Assembly: GCA_001829185.1 (NCBI GenBank)
Contig: MIAR01000057.1
Coordinates: forward strand, 1-57,029
Direction: 5' to 3'
Source of the DNA: Spirochaetes bacterium GWB1_60_80
Lineage (GTDB): Bacteria; Spirochaetota; Spirochaetia; Treponematales; UBA12059
DNA: 57,029 nt
Both the position numbers and the translations under genes were made by a program. This document shows positions 23,795 to 32,872 of the stretch, piece by piece. The notes below the pieces were generated by a model. That model was not told the origin of the DNA, searched no databases, and saw nothing but the letters and a program-made list of their open reading frames with translations. Within the stretch, counting starts at the first letter, position 1; each line of letters begins with the position of its first letter.

Positions 23795-25507
23795 CTATCG
23801 AGCCGGAGCCAGCGGGATGATGGCCTGGATAGTAAAGCTCTCGAAGCTAAGCAGGTTGCCGTTGAGGATGGCCTCAAAGCGGACACCGTTCTCCAGCGGC
23901 AGGAAGATGCCGATGTAGTGGGACTCGCTCAAGTTGTAGCTGACGGAAGCGGTGGTCGTCGAGCTGGGGAGGGTGGTATTGATGACTGTCGCCGTCGTAA
24001 CAGTCGCCAGAATGGTATCGGTGGTTTCTACCGCGGTCTCAGCGCTCGAGGTGTAGGAAGTAATGGTTGAGCTAAATTGCGGGGTGGCACCGGCCAGGAA
24101 GCCGAATTTCCACTCGCGCGGCTGGAAGACCAGGCCCATCGGCAGCGCGGCTCCAAGCGTGACGGTAGTGGTCGAGGCGCCTTCCCCGCTGTAGGTGGTG
24201 GTAATCCGGTTGTAGGCAATGGCCGGATCGATCGTGCCGTCGGCCAGGTAGGTCGGGCTCTGACTGACCGTATTGGTCAACTGCGGATCTCCAGCCAGGC
24301 TGAAATTGAAACTGGCGCCTGGACTAAAGCGGAACTGCAGCTCGGGCAGTGGGTTGAAGCTGAAAAGGCGGCTACCGCTCAGGCCGGCGCTGAAATCGAC
24401 CGCCGCGGCGAAGGTCTCGGTCAGGGAATCGCGGCTACCGCCGTCGACAGCGGTCTTCGCGGCGAGAACCGACAGGTCGTACGGGGTAATGGTGTCCTCA
24501 AAGGCATATTCGCTTGAATCAATGTCCACCCCGAGCGACAGGCCCGCGATCCAGACATTGCCCTCGCCGCCAGCCGGCAGGCGCAGGCCATAGTCCAAGG
24601 AAACGGTGGTCGTCGTGTCGCGATCCGTGATGGTTAGAGTCTCGTCGTCGACCGCGGCGCCACCGACGTTGAGGGCGCGGGCGCTGTTCACGATCGAGTA
24701 GGCGCCTGACTGGTCGCTGGTAACCATCCGCAGGCCGAGCGTGGCCCGGTGCTCCAGATTGCCGGTCATCATGGCGAAGGGGACGCCGACATAGACGCTA
24801 ACCGGCCGGACATACAGGCCGCTAGAGCCGGCGGCAACCGGAGCGGTCAGGTTGTCGAGCTCCGTCGTGACGGTATAGTCCAACTGAACCACCGGCACGG
24901 CGCCGAGGACGGCAGTGTTGTCGTTGGTGGTCGCGACAATGGATCGGAAGGCATTGTTGGCCGCGAAGGCGTCGGCGGCCGAATTGTCCACGTCCATGAA
25001 GAAATACAAGCCGGTTACGGCCGGTCCGACGCGGGTCAAGGCTCGCAGGCTGGCATTCCAGGTACGGGCCAGGATGGCGTCGTTGTAGGTGATGGCCTGG
25101 TTCGAGCTCAGCCACTCGTGGTTGGTGGTAGTCGTACCGCTGACCACTGACACGGTGGCATAGCTGGGCGTGTTCTCGGTACCGCTCTTAATCGGGCGCG
25201 CGGACAAGCCGTTGACGTCGACCGAGGCAAAGAACGACAGCGGCATGGCGCCGTGCTGGTAGTAACCAAGCTCCAGGTTCCCGCTCAAGCTGGTGTCCAA
25301 GGCCTGCTCAAAGCCCGGGTTGCCCAGGCCGGCAAAGAGCAAATCGGCTTCGGTACCGCCAAAGGTAGCTGTCGGCTGAAACTCCAGATCAAACAAATTC
25401 TGAAACAGACCACCAGTATACGCATATAGGATGGACATCGGGTTGGCTTGACTGAAAACCGGCAGCACCAGCAGTACCGCCAGAATGAAAAGCATCACTT
25501 TCTTCAT
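23795..25507 (-). CDS. Putative outer-membrane beta-barrel protein
   Basis: A 570-residue protein with a clear signal peptide (KK, then a hydrophobic run ending near FSQANP, cleavage about residue 20). The rest is rich in Thr, Ser, Val and aromatic residues in alternating beta-strand patterns, with no hydrophobic helices, as in outer-membrane barrels. No conserved enzyme motif is seen. AAGGAAGG precedes the ATG, a promoter is visible at 25588-25616 and a strong terminator follows. The divergent neighbours are a lipoprotein and a LysM protein, which suggests an envelope role. I do not recognise the family beyond a spirochaete-like outer-membrane protein. Confidence 0.75.
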   Translation of the reverse strand: MKKVMLFILAVLLVLPVFSQANPMSILYAYTGGLFQNLFDLEFQPTATFGGTEADLLFAGLGNPGFEQALDTSLSGNLELGYYQHGAMPLSFFASVDVNGLSARPIKSGTENTPSYATVSVVSGTTTTNHEWLSSNQAITYNDAILARTWNASLRALTRVGPAVTGLYFFMDVDNSAADAFAANNAFRSIVATTNDNTAVLGAVPVVQLDYTVTTELDNLTAPVAAGSSGLYVRPVSVYVGVPFAMMTGNLEHRATLGLRMVTSDQSGAYSIVNSARALNVGGAAVDDETLTITDRDTTTTVSLDYGLRLPAGGEGNVWIAGLSLGVDIDSSEYAFEDTITPYDLSVLAAKTAVDGGSRDSLTETFAAAVDFSAGLSGSRLFSFNPLPELQFRFSPGASFNFSLAGDPQLTNTVSQSPTYLADGTIDPAIAYNRITTTYSGEGASTTTVTLGAALPMGLVFQPREWKFGFLAGATPQFSSTITSYTSSAETAVETTDTILATVTTATVINTTLPSSTTTASVSYNLSESHYIGIFLPLENGVRFEAILNGNLLSFESFTIQAIIPLAPAR

Positions 25508-25587
25508 TGTAACCTTCCTTGTCGAGAAAACTTGTTAAACGGGAGCAACGCCCCCGACCGGAACGGTGCCGCAAGCACCAGAACCAT

Positions 25588-25616
25588 AATGTAATGCGCA
25601 ATAAAGGAAAAATCAA
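25588..25616 (-). promoter_or_regulatory. Probable promoter of the outer-membrane protein gene
   Basis: TTGATT (25616-25611) and TACATT (25593-25588) on the minus strand have a 17-base spacer, giving an 80-base leader before the ATG at 25507. Confidence 0.5.
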
Positions 25617-25678
25617 ATTCCCGGCCGGCGGCGAGCTGCTGGCGAATCGTCGGATTGTCCGGATACCGGTGGTCAAGC

Positions 25679-25707
25679 TTGCCCGGCACCATTATTTGCG
25701 CTATGCT
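25679..25707 (+). promoter_or_regulatory. Probable promoter of the lipoprotein-LysM pair
   Basis: TTGCCC (25679-25684) and TATGCT (25702-25707) with a 17-base spacer lie about 70 bases before the lipoprotein start, diverging from the outer-membrane gene promoter. Confidence 0.45.
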
Positions 25708-25775
25708 AGGGGTGGGCGCTTGTTTACCATATCCAAGCGGCCCGGCAGTGAAAAGGGAGCTACAAGGAGCGGGTA

Positions 25776-27026
25776 ATGACACGAAAAAAACGGCTTTGGC
25801 TGATCGGGCTAGGCGTGCTGCTGTTGGCGGCCTGCCAGACCCAAGCGCCGGTTGTGGAAGAAGAGCCACCGGTAATAGTCGAGGAGACGCCACCAATTGA
25901 AGAAGAGCCGGTAGTAGTTGAGGAACCGGTGGTTGTGGATACCACGGCTGAACTGCGAGCCGAAGTTCAAGCCCTCCACGACCAGGTCCTGGCCCTGCGC
26001 GCCCGGGCGGTAGAAATCCAGGCCAACGAGCAGTTGCCCGACCAGTACGACGCCGCCGACCAGCTCTACCTGGCCGGCAAGACCGCCCTGGACAGTGAGG
26101 CTTGGGAGACCGCTAAAACCGCCCTAACCGGGGCTCGGCCGCTGTTTGAGCAAGTGCTTGAAAATAGCTACCGGCTATCCATAAACCAACAAAAAGACCT
26201 GATCGAGCAATTGCACCGCGCCGCCGAGGCGGCAGACGCCTACAACCTAGCGCCTGGCCTGCTGGCCAATGCCGCCAGCCGGTTGGAGGCGGCCGCCAGC
26301 GCCGAAGACGAAGGCCGCCTGGCCGATGCCTTAGCTCTCTACAACGAGGCCCGCCAGTGGTACGACGGCGCCGTGAAACGCGCCCGCGCCTTGTCCGTCA
26401 AAGCCCGCATCGACGAGCTGGACTACGCGACGGCCGATCCGGGCAATTACGCCCTGGCCGGCGAGAAACTGGCCACGGCCGATAGCCGCTGGCAGGAACT
26501 GGATCTGACTGCCGCCACCGATGCCATCGAGGAAGCCTTGCTGCGCTACAACCTGGCGCTGGCCCGCGGTTGGGAATTGTTAGCCGGTACCCAGCGCTCG
26601 CGCGCCGAGGCTAACAAGCAGCTGGCTGACGACATCAAAGCCAACATCGCCGTGGCCGAACAGTATGACACCGCCAAGCTGGTATGGGACAATGCCGTCG
26701 AAGCGGCCGCTGGCGGTAACAATGAATACGCCGCCGGCTTGTTTGAACAGGCCGAAGAACTGTTCGCCGTCGTCTACCAGACCGCCGCCGACAAGCGCAG
26801 CGCCGCCGAGGCCGCTATGGCCGCCGCCCGCAACCGCCAGGGCCAGAGCCTGAGTACCGCCCAGGAAGCCGACCAGACCCTCGGCCTGACACCTGAAAAC
26901 AGCGAAACTATCATCGAGCTGGAACCGACCACCGACGACAGCATCAACGTGGAAGTCCTCGAAGGTGACGCCGCGGCCGATGGGAGCGCCACGACAACCG
27001 AAACCGGTACGGGCGAAGGAGAATGA
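25776..27026 (+). CDS. Lipoprotein with coiled/helical repeat region
   Basis: A 416-residue lipoprotein. The signal sequence ends in the lipobox LLAAC with the lipidated Cys near residue 20. A Val/Pro/Glu repeat linker (about 25-55) would span part of the periplasm. It is followed by Ala/Glu-rich helical repeats with TPR-like spacing (ADQLYLAGKTAL, ALALYNEARQWY, AAGLFEQAEELF) and an acidic Thr-rich tail. GGAG lies before the ATG. It overlaps or abuts the LysM gene, and the two are probably an operon. The function is unknown; an envelope-spanning scaffold is a fair inference. Confidence 0.8.
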   Translation: MTRKKRLWLIGLGVLLLAACQTQAPVVEEEPPVIVEETPPIEEEPVVVEEPVVVDTTAELRAEVQALHDQVLALRARAVEIQANEQLPDQYDAADQLYLAGKTALDSEAWETAKTALTGARPLFEQVLENSYRLSINQQKDLIEQLHRAAEAADAYNLAPGLLANAASRLEAAASAEDEGRLADALALYNEARQWYDGAVKRARALSVKARIDELDYATADPGNYALAGEKLATADSRWQELDLTAATDAIEEALLRYNLALARGWELLAGTQRSRAEANKQLADDIKANIAVAEQYDTAKLVWDNAVEAAAGGNNEYAAGLFEQAEELFAVVYQTAADKRSAAEAAMAAARNRQGQSLSTAQEADQTLGLTPENSETIIELEPTTDDSINVEVLEGDAAADGSATTTETGTGEGE

Positions 27027-27031
27027 CGACC

Positions 27032-27790
27032 ATGCGCAAGATAGTTGTACTGATCGCGGTGGCCTGCGCCGCCGTCTTTGCCCTGGTCGGCCAGAGCCTG
27101 ACCGGTCAAGCTCTGACCGGTCAGAGCTTGACCACCAATGAATATTACCTGCGCAGCCTGGAACTGGAGCGGCTGGCCAGCCAGGCCTTCGAGTACGGCG
27201 ACTACGACGCCGCCGCCGATTACGCCGCCCAAGCCCAGGAATACGCCGAGATGTCCGACCTGTACGTCGCCACCAGGCTGCTCAAAGAGGCCGCCACCGA
27301 CCGCCTAGCCCAGGCCCAGACGCGTTACGTTTGGGCGGCTAGCGAGGAAGTCGCCGCCGCGTTGCGTTACCCCGACCAGTTCACGGCCGCCACCCTGGCC
27401 CTGGAGGAAGCCAAGCTGGAGTTTTCCTACGAAAGCTTCCAGAAGACTATCGACCAGGCCAGCCGGGTGCTGGAACTGCTGGCCGCCCTGACGCCGGTGC
27501 CGGTTTTCCCGGCCTACTACGTGGTACAGCGCCAGTCCAGCCTGACCGACTGCCTGTGGCGGATCGCCGCCTTGCCCTCTGTCTATAACGACCCGCTACG
27601 TTGGCCGGAACTGTACCGCGCCAACCGCGCCATCATGCCCCAGCCGGGCAATCCGGACTTGATCCTGCCAGGCATGATATTGCGCATCCCGGCGCTGCGA
27701 GGCGAGAAACGCGAAGGCACCTGGCGAGACGGCGAAACCTACCCGGTCTTCGGCCAGACCGAAACGCCCGCTCCCAATACCCAACAATAA
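27032..27790 (+). CDS. Secreted LysM-domain protein
   Basis: A 252-residue exported protein. The signal peptide (MRKIVVLIAVACAAVFALVG) is followed by a short repeat GQSLTGQALTGQSLT encoded by near-identical 15-bp units. A helical TPR-like region (about 45-155) resembles the upstream lipoprotein. The C-terminal part (about 165-230) is a LysM fold (YYVVQRQSS...LWRIAA...YRANRAIM...ILPGMILRIP), predicted to bind peptidoglycan. The ATG at 27032 has AAGGAG ten bases upstream; the ATG at 27023 lies too close to it. A bidirectional terminator follows. Confidence 0.85.
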   Translation: MRKIVVLIAVACAAVFALVGQSLTGQALTGQSLTTNEYYLRSLELERLASQAFEYGDYDAAADYAAQAQEYAEMSDLYVATRLLKEAATDRLAQAQTRYVWAASEEVAAALRYPDQFTAATLALEEAKLEFSYESFQKTIDQASRVLELLAALTPVPVFPAYYVVQRQSSLTDCLWRIAALPSVYNDPLRWPELYRANRAIMPQPGNPDLILPGMILRIPALRGEKREGTWRDGETYPVFGQTETPAPNTQQ

Positions 27791-27826
27791 GCTCTCCAGC
27801 GCGCCTTAAACGACGCGCCTAGAAGA

Positions 27827-27863
27827 AAGGCCGGCCCCTCCTCAGGGAACCGGCCTTTTCTCT
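27827..27863 (+). terminator. Bidirectional Rho-independent terminator
   Basis: AAGGCCGG and CCGGCCTT pair around a 15-base loop, with TTCTCTT on the plus side and TCTTCT on the minus side. It lies between the convergent LysM and aminopeptidase genes and can serve both. Confidence 0.8.
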
Positions 27864-27881
27864 TGTGAGTCGGACAGCCGC

Positions 27882-29201
27882 TCAGTCAGCCACCGCCGGC
27901 CCTTCCATATAGGCGGCCTGGAGCAGGGCGATCAGGCTATCGTGGTCCACCGTGCCGGCGGTCTCGCGGACGGAGTGCATGGCCAGCATCGGCAGGCCAA
28001 TGTCGATGGTGCGGATGCCGGTGTTAGCGCTGGTCATGGGGCCGATAGTCGAGCCGGGCGACAAGTCGGCGCGCATCACAAAGCGCTGGCAGGGCAGCTG
28101 GTGCCGGGTGCAGAGCGACCGGATGTAGGCCTCGCCCTTGGCCTCGGTGGCATAGCGGATATTGGCGTTCAGCTTGATAGCCGGTCCCTTGTTCAGCACC
28201 GGCGCGTAGTCCGGGTCAAACTTATCGGCGTAGCCGGGATGGAAGGCCTGGGCGCCGTCCACCGACAGCAGTAAGGACGAAGCCGCCGCCCGGTAGAAAT
28301 CCTGGGCGGTGCTGGCCTGAGCCAGGACGATGCGCTCCAAAACGTCGCGCAACAAAGCCGAATTGGCGCCGCGGGTGCTGGTCGAACCGATTTCTTCATT
28401 GTCGAACAGTACTGCCACCTGGGTATGGGCCGTGGCGCGGCAGGCGCAAAAGGCGCTCAGGATGGCATGGCAGCCCTCCAGATTGTCGATGCGCGAGGCG
28501 GCCAACAGCTCGTCGTGCTCGCCGAAAATGACGGACGGCGCCGCTTCATAGAACGTCAGCTCGGCCGACAGGATAGCGGCCGGATCCACCGCCAATTCGC
28601 GGGCGAGGGCACTCAGTAGCCACGAGCCCTGAACGCCCTCGCCCGCCGGCGCGGCCCCATTGGCCGCTACCAAGGGCAACATGGCGGTGTGCATCGGATA
28701 CTCGAAGCCCTTGTTCAGGTCGCGGTTCAGGTGAATAGCCAGATTGGGTATGATGGCCAGCGGCCGGGAAAAATTGACCAGGCGGCTGACCACCCGGCCA
28801 GCGGCGGCCTGCAGCAACACCCGGCCAGCCAGGGACAGCGGCCGATCCAGCCAGGTAGCGTTGATCGGGCCGCCATAAACCTCGACGGCTACCCGCTCCA
28901 AGCCCTTGGCGGCGACGGCCTTGTCGATCCGGGCGCGCAGACCAGGCGCATCGGTATGGGCGCCGGCCAACAGAAAGCCGGCCGTGGCCAGCGGCGCGGT
29001 GCCCAGCCGAAAGGCTATCAGGCTAGCGTCGTCGCGAACCAAGTAATACAGCTGCTGCGGCTGGAGGTCCCAGACCTCTTTCTCGGACAGGCGCTGGCCA
29101 CCCCAGGCCTTGAGCATGGCTTCGGCCGAATCGACGGCATGAAAGGCAGTGGGAGAGGCATCGATGAATTCACACAGGGCACGGCCATGTTGGGTCGGCA
29201 T
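27882..29201 (-). CDS. apeB: M18 family aspartyl-type aminopeptidase
   Basis: A 439-residue cytoplasmic zinc aminopeptidase of family M18. His82 and Asp84 in GAHTDAPGLR, the catalytic Glu pair in DNEEIGSTSTRGA and the late ligand in PMLAMHSVRE are all present, and the length fits the family (about 420-480). It removes N-terminal residues, usually acidic or neutral. GGAGGAAG lies before the ATG. It is transcribed alone and convergently with the LysM gene. The symbol follows the common bacterial naming and is less certain than the family. Confidence 0.94.
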   Translation of the reverse strand: MPTQHGRALCEFIDASPTAFHAVDSAEAMLKAWGGQRLSEKEVWDLQPQQLYYLVRDDASLIAFRLGTAPLATAGFLLAGAHTDAPGLRARIDKAVAAKGLERVAVEVYGGPINATWLDRPLSLAGRVLLQAAAGRVVSRLVNFSRPLAIIPNLAIHLNRDLNKGFEYPMHTAMLPLVAANGAAPAGEGVQGSWLLSALARELAVDPAAILSAELTFYEAAPSVIFGEHDELLAASRIDNLEGCHAILSAFCACRATAHTQVAVLFDNEEIGSTSTRGANSALLRDVLERIVLAQASTAQDFYRAAASSLLLSVDGAQAFHPGYADKFDPDYAPVLNKGPAIKLNANIRYATEAKGEAYIRSLCTRHQLPCQRFVMRADLSPGSTIGPMTSANTGIRTIDIGLPMLAMHSVRETAGTVDHDSLIALLQAAYMEGPAVAD

Positions 29202-29306
29202 GTTCTTCCTCCAGAATGATGAGCTTGCCAGGCGACCATGCCCGCTGGCTGGCCAATCGATGGCGTATTTTACTTTTAGTTTTCTCCATTATAACCAAAG
29301 AATCGA

Positions 29307-29817
29307 TTATGGCAAGCATAAAATGCGGTCAGCCGCTGGCGTATCGATATTATAGGCTTCACTTTCCTGATAGTACCATACGCGGCCATCGATAACCCCC
29401 AGCTTCAATTCCTTGACTAGCAGGTTGTTGAAAAAGCCGGTTGCTTTCTCAACAACCTTAACAATTCCTCGCATAGCTTGCGCTATGCTGCGTAATTGTA
29501 CCGGCTTTTGAAGTGTTGAAAAGCCGCATCCGCGTTTTTCAACACCCTGCTAGGAGGGCGCTAGGGTAAAAATCATCGTTCAGACAAATGTTGAATTTTT
29601 TACAGCTCTTGAAGAGAGCGCCAATATAATTACTCGGATTTCCAACTTTTTCCAGGACGAAGTCCAGTTCCGGGATAAAATCAGGCGGCCCGCGCAATAC
29701 ATGCACCAGATAATGTTCGTTACAGCCTGGGACATGCACATTCCAGAAGGCCTTGCGGGTTAGCTCTTCCACCGGCCGGAAATCGGAGACGTTTTCCGGC
29801 CGGATAACATAATCCAT
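29307..29817 (-). pseudogene. GNAT acetyltransferase pseudogene split by a MITE
   Basis: The 5' part (29817-29550) encodes a GNAT N-terminus (IRPENVSDFRPVEELTRKAF, PGCNEHYLVHVLR, PELDFV). It then jumps to GNPSNYIG..FKSCKKFNICL, skipping the central part where acetyl-CoA binds. At 29550 the frame enters a MITE and stops. The C-terminal part continues on the other side (29420-29307). If the element and one CTAG copy are removed, the frame reads SALLVKELKLGVIDGRVW without a break. The gene therefore carries both an internal deletion of roughly 75 residues and the insertion, and cannot be functional. Confidence 0.88.
29421..29549. mobile_element. MITE copy 1 (129 bp, intact)
   Basis: The ends are inverted repeats of the form CAGG(G/T)TGTTGAAAAA. 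The element is flanked by a CTAG duplication (29417-29420 and 29550-29553). It is identical to the copy at 32708-32836 in reverse orientation and contains three hairpins. There is no coding capacity, so it must be moved by a transposase elsewhere. The palindromic YTAR-type 4-bp duplication is typical of IS5-group transposases. Confidence 0.93.
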
Positions 29818-29820
29818 TTC

Positions 29821-30078
29821 CCCTCCTTCGCCGTCGGGTTTCCCCTGGAACGAGCAGCTTGCTAGCCAGAATCGCCCACCTGCGACACACCAACTATCGG
29901 CGATACCGGCTACCGGCGCAAGGCGGAAACCGCCGCCAACAGGTACCCTTGGTATATAGCCCCCATGAACGTGGTTGACATGGTCAGCGAACTCAGGCCG
30001 GATACCTGATATTTCAGGACCACTTTCATAGCGCCGACCAGGGTAGTAGCCTATAATTCAACTGACCGTTAGACGGAG
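29821..30078. other. Intergenic region before the HD-GYP gene
   Basis: Between the pseudogene start and the HD-GYP start there is no supported gene, RNA or clear promoter. Its only firm signal is the ribosome-binding site GGAGG at 30075-30079. Confidence 0.4.
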
Positions 30079-30084
30079 GTTCGA

Positions 30085-31611
30085 TTGAAAAACCCGAGCC
30101 GAGTACCGAATAACCCCAGCCTGAAAGCTACCGGCCGGGCCATATTGTTGTCCTCAGTCGGCATCGCCCTGATCCTAGCCACCTTGGCAATCCCCCTCCT
30201 GATTCTGTCCCAACGCATCATGCGTATCTCAACCATACTGATCGTTGGCGCGATCCTGGCGATCATCTATCTCAGTCTGCGCATCTGGCGGCTTTCCAAG
30301 CGGATTCACTTCATCACCAACGGGGTCGAAAAGGTCCTGGCATCGATCGAGCGCGCCGTCGTGAAGGATATCAAGCCGATCGGGGCGGTTTCTGGCACCT
30401 GGCTCGAGCTCCGGAAAATCGTCAACCACGCCAACACCATAATTGGCGACCTGTCCTTTAGCCGTGGCTTGAGCGCCGCTACCCAGAACGAGCCGGATCT
30501 AATCTCGGCGCTGACCGCCCTGTTCCCGCTGCTGGCATGCAAAATCCCCTGCGAACGCCTGGCCGTGGCTTTTGTCGACCAGGTCGGCGGCGTGGCTGCC
30601 GAGCACGCTATCAGCCTACAACCGACCATTCTGCTCGGCGAAGGGTATCACCAGTTCCTGGCTGAATCCACCTTGTCTGACGTGGCCAGGGAACTGAAGC
30701 CGCGTATCATACCGGATCTGGAAGCCTACTATTCCCAGAAGCCCTCGGAACCAACCGGCCGGCTCCTGACTGAAGGGTTTCGCTCCTCGCTTACGATTCC
30801 GCTAGCCTATGGCCACCGTTGCGTTGGCTTTCTGTTTGTGAATTCGAGTAAGAGGAACGCCTACCGCGGTGACCACATTCCGGTAGTCGAGCACATCCTG
30901 CATTCGCTGACCGGAACCATCTACCACCATTACTTGGTGCAGCTGATGCTCGCCGAGGCCGCTCGGGCCTTTATCAAGTCCATGGAGAAGAAAGACAACG
31001 AGACCAGCGAACACATCTCCCGGATGAGCCGCTATTCGCATGCCATCGCCAGGCATTTATCCAAAAACGACCAATACGCCAGCCATTTGAAGCCCAAAAC
31101 CGTCCGTGACATCCTGTGGTACTCACCCTTGCACGACATCGGCAAAATCGGCATCCCGGATCATATCCTGTTCAAACCAGGCCCCTTGGACAAGCCGGAG
31201 TGGGAAATCATGAAGACCCATGTCAGCCAAGGCGTCGATATCATCCGCACTCTGGACGACGGCTTGGCGCGTTTCTTCCCGCAGCCGCCCTTCGCCACGG
31301 CCATCGACATAATCTACGGCCACCATGAACGCTGGGACGGCACTGGCTACCCGCGGAAGATCGCCGGAGAGGCCATCCCGGTACCGGCCCGGATCGCCGC
31401 CGCCGCCGACATCCTAGACGCCTTGACCTCCGATCGGCCCTACAAGAAGGCTTGGTCATTTGACACGGCGTTCGAGCACATGGCAGCGTTGAGCGGGAAT
31501 CATCTGGACCCGATGGTGTACCATTCACTGGTTGAGTGCCGGCCGGAAATCGAGGCGATAGCGGAGGAGAATCGGCTGGGTGAAGCAGAACTGGAGATTT
31601 CGGTAGGATGA
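30085..31611 (+). CDS. Membrane-anchored GAF/HD-GYP phosphodiesterase
   Basis: A 508-residue signalling protein. Two hydrophobic segments (about 20-45 and 48-70) anchor it, a GAF-like sensor spans about 130-300, and an HD-GYP domain covers about 310-490. HDIGKIGIPD begins near residue 350 and HHERWDGTGYP near 413, so the catalytic metal site looks complete and it should hydrolyse cyclic-di-GMP. It starts with TTG at 30085, supported by GGAGG six bases upstream. It is a likely opposite partner for GGDEF proteins such as 22434-23465. No operon partner is visible. Confidence 0.92.
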   Translation: MKNPSRVPNNPSLKATGRAILLSSVGIALILATLAIPLLILSQRIMRISTILIVGAILAIIYLSLRIWRLSKRIHFITNGVEKVLASIERAVVKDIKPIGAVSGTWLELRKIVNHANTIIGDLSFSRGLSAATQNEPDLISALTALFPLLACKIPCERLAVAFVDQVGGVAAEHAISLQPTILLGEGYHQFLAESTLSDVARELKPRIIPDLEAYYSQKPSEPTGRLLTEGFRSSLTIPLAYGHRCVGFLFVNSSKRNAYRGDHIPVVEHILHSLTGTIYHHYLVQLMLAEAARAFIKSMEKKDNETSEHISRMSRYSHAIARHLSKNDQYASHLKPKTVRDILWYSPLHDIGKIGIPDHILFKPGPLDKPEWEIMKTHVSQGVDIIRTLDDGLARFFPQPPFATAIDIIYGHHERWDGTGYPRKIAGEAIPVPARIAAAADILDALTSDRPYKKAWSFDTAFEHMAALSGNHLDPMVYHSLVECRPEIEAIAEENRLGEAELEISVG

Positions 31612-31698
31612 ACAAACGCTTTTCACTGGCAAAGGCGCCCACTATGCCATCCCGATGCCAGAACTGCCCGGTTCGCGCCACAACAGATTGGCTAACGC

Positions 31699-32565
31699 CT
31701 ATTCAGTTTGAGCTTTCCACCCATTTTCCATGCAATGGTGCAGAATAGCGGCTTGGACGTGCAGTAAATCCCGCTTGAAGGCATAGCCGACAAAACTGGC
31801 GGAGTCTATCGCGTCGGCCGATACCTCCTCGCCTCGCTGGAAAGGCGGGCAAGGATTCAGCAGAGCCCGACTTTTGGCCTGGCTCATCAATTTTTGGGTG
31901 ATTTGGTATTTCTGATAATACGCTTCGTTTCGCAATTCCGCCGGCAGGGGGTCCGTTAGGATAACATCAGCGGCCGCGATTATTTCGTGTATATCAGCAT
32001 GAAACGAGTAGTGCTCACTATCGTCAGCCAATCTGTATTTTTCAGGCGAGACATGATGGATTCGAAAGCCGAGATACCTGGCGGCCTCAATCCATGAAAA
32101 TAAGATATTACCAGGCGCTCCGACAAATACGTAAACCAGATCGCTATAGGAGCCTTTCTGCGAATTGATCGCGTATAGATCGGATAAAATTTCACAAGGG
32201 TGATTGCTGGACGTCATGGCATTGATTATCGGAACGCTTGACGATTCCCCCATCCGCTTCAAGACTGAGAAATCACGATGCCGGATAACGCACAGGTCGG
32301 CCCAATTCTGGATATATCCGACGAGGTCCTTATGGTCTTCGCGTTTATCCAGGGTAGTGCTTGGAAACAGGATAAAGTCACCACCCAGATTCTTGACCGC
32401 CTTCTCGAAACTGATCCTGGTCCTGACGCTGGATTCCGGAAAAAATGCGATGCAGGTCTTTCTGCCCAAGGTATGCAAGGCATGCCCAGCCTTGAATCGA
32501 TCGACAAGTCTGAAAACGCTGGCTATCTGGGCATGAGAAAAATCGCTGATTGACAGAAAATTCAA
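31699..32565 (-). CDS. Aspartate/ornithine carbamoyltransferase superfamily protein
   Basis: A 288-residue carbamoyltransferase, shorter than usual (310-340). The carbamoyl-phosphate site reads SSVRTRISFEKAVKNLGG, the middle motif HPCEILSDL, and the late loop NPCPPFQRGEEV. The conserved Arg and His needed for carbamoyl phosphate are present. The late loop resembles the aspartate-transcarbamylase PLPPFxRG form more than the ornithine HCLP form. The acceptor is therefore unclear. It starts with TTG after AAGGGG. Base composition is visibly more AT-rich than the surrounding genes, which suggests horizontal acquisition. It is unrelated in detail to YgeW in this window. Confidence 0.8.
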   Translation of the reverse strand: MNFLSISDFSHAQIASVFRLVDRFKAGHALHTLGRKTCIAFFPESSVRTRISFEKAVKNLGGDFILFPSTTLDKREDHKDLVGYIQNWADLCVIRHRDFSVLKRMGESSSVPIINAMTSSNHPCEILSDLYAINSQKGSYSDLVYVFVGAPGNILFSWIEAARYLGFRIHHVSPEKYRLADDSEHYSFHADIHEIIAAADVILTDPLPAELRNEAYYQKYQITQKLMSQAKSRALLNPCPPFQRGEEVSADAIDSASFVGYAFKRDLLHVQAAILHHCMENGWKAQTE

Positions 32566-32566
32566 G

Positions 32567-32677
32567 CTATTCCCCTTCAGCTATTTTAAAACAAAAACCA
32601 TTCACCTTTCCTAACCAAAAAGAACCAGCGCTCTTAAAACCGGCTTTTTCCAATACTTCCTCATAACGTGCGATCAT
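32567..32677 (-). pseudogene. Short C-terminal gene fragment upstream of the carbamoyltransferase
   Basis: A 36-codon frame (start MIARYEEVLEKAGF, end NGFCFKIAEGE) with GGAG five bases before its ATG. It can extend nine codons upstream to an ATG at 32704 that overlaps the MITE's TTAA. The peptide looks like the tail of a larger enzyme, possibly a SAM-dependent methyltransferase, but this is a weak impression. The 5' part is gone, replaced by the MITE and the tRNA region. It lies one base upstream of the carbamoyltransferase start, so the two were probably once an operon. Confidence 0.45.
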
Positions 32678-32707
32678 AAATACTCCATTAAAATTTGACG
32701 GCATTAA

Positions 32708-32836
32708 CAGGGTGTTGAAAAACGCGGATGCGGCTTTTCAACACTTCAAAAGCCGGTACAATTACGCAGCATAGCGCAAGCTATGCGAGGAATTGTTAAG
32801 GTTGTTGAGAAAGCAACCGGCTTTTTCAACAACCTG
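32708..32836. mobile_element. MITE copy 2 (129 bp, intact)
   Basis: The same element as at 29421-29549, in opposite orientation, with TTAA duplicated on both sides (32704-32707 and 32837-32840). An internal TTAA (32796-32799) precedes the terminal hairpin GGTTGTTGA/TCAACAACC. It lies between a gene fragment and the tRNA palindrome. Confidence 0.93.
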
Positions 32837-32872
32837 TTAAGCGTCAACCAAACGCTTTGGCGCGAAAACCCA

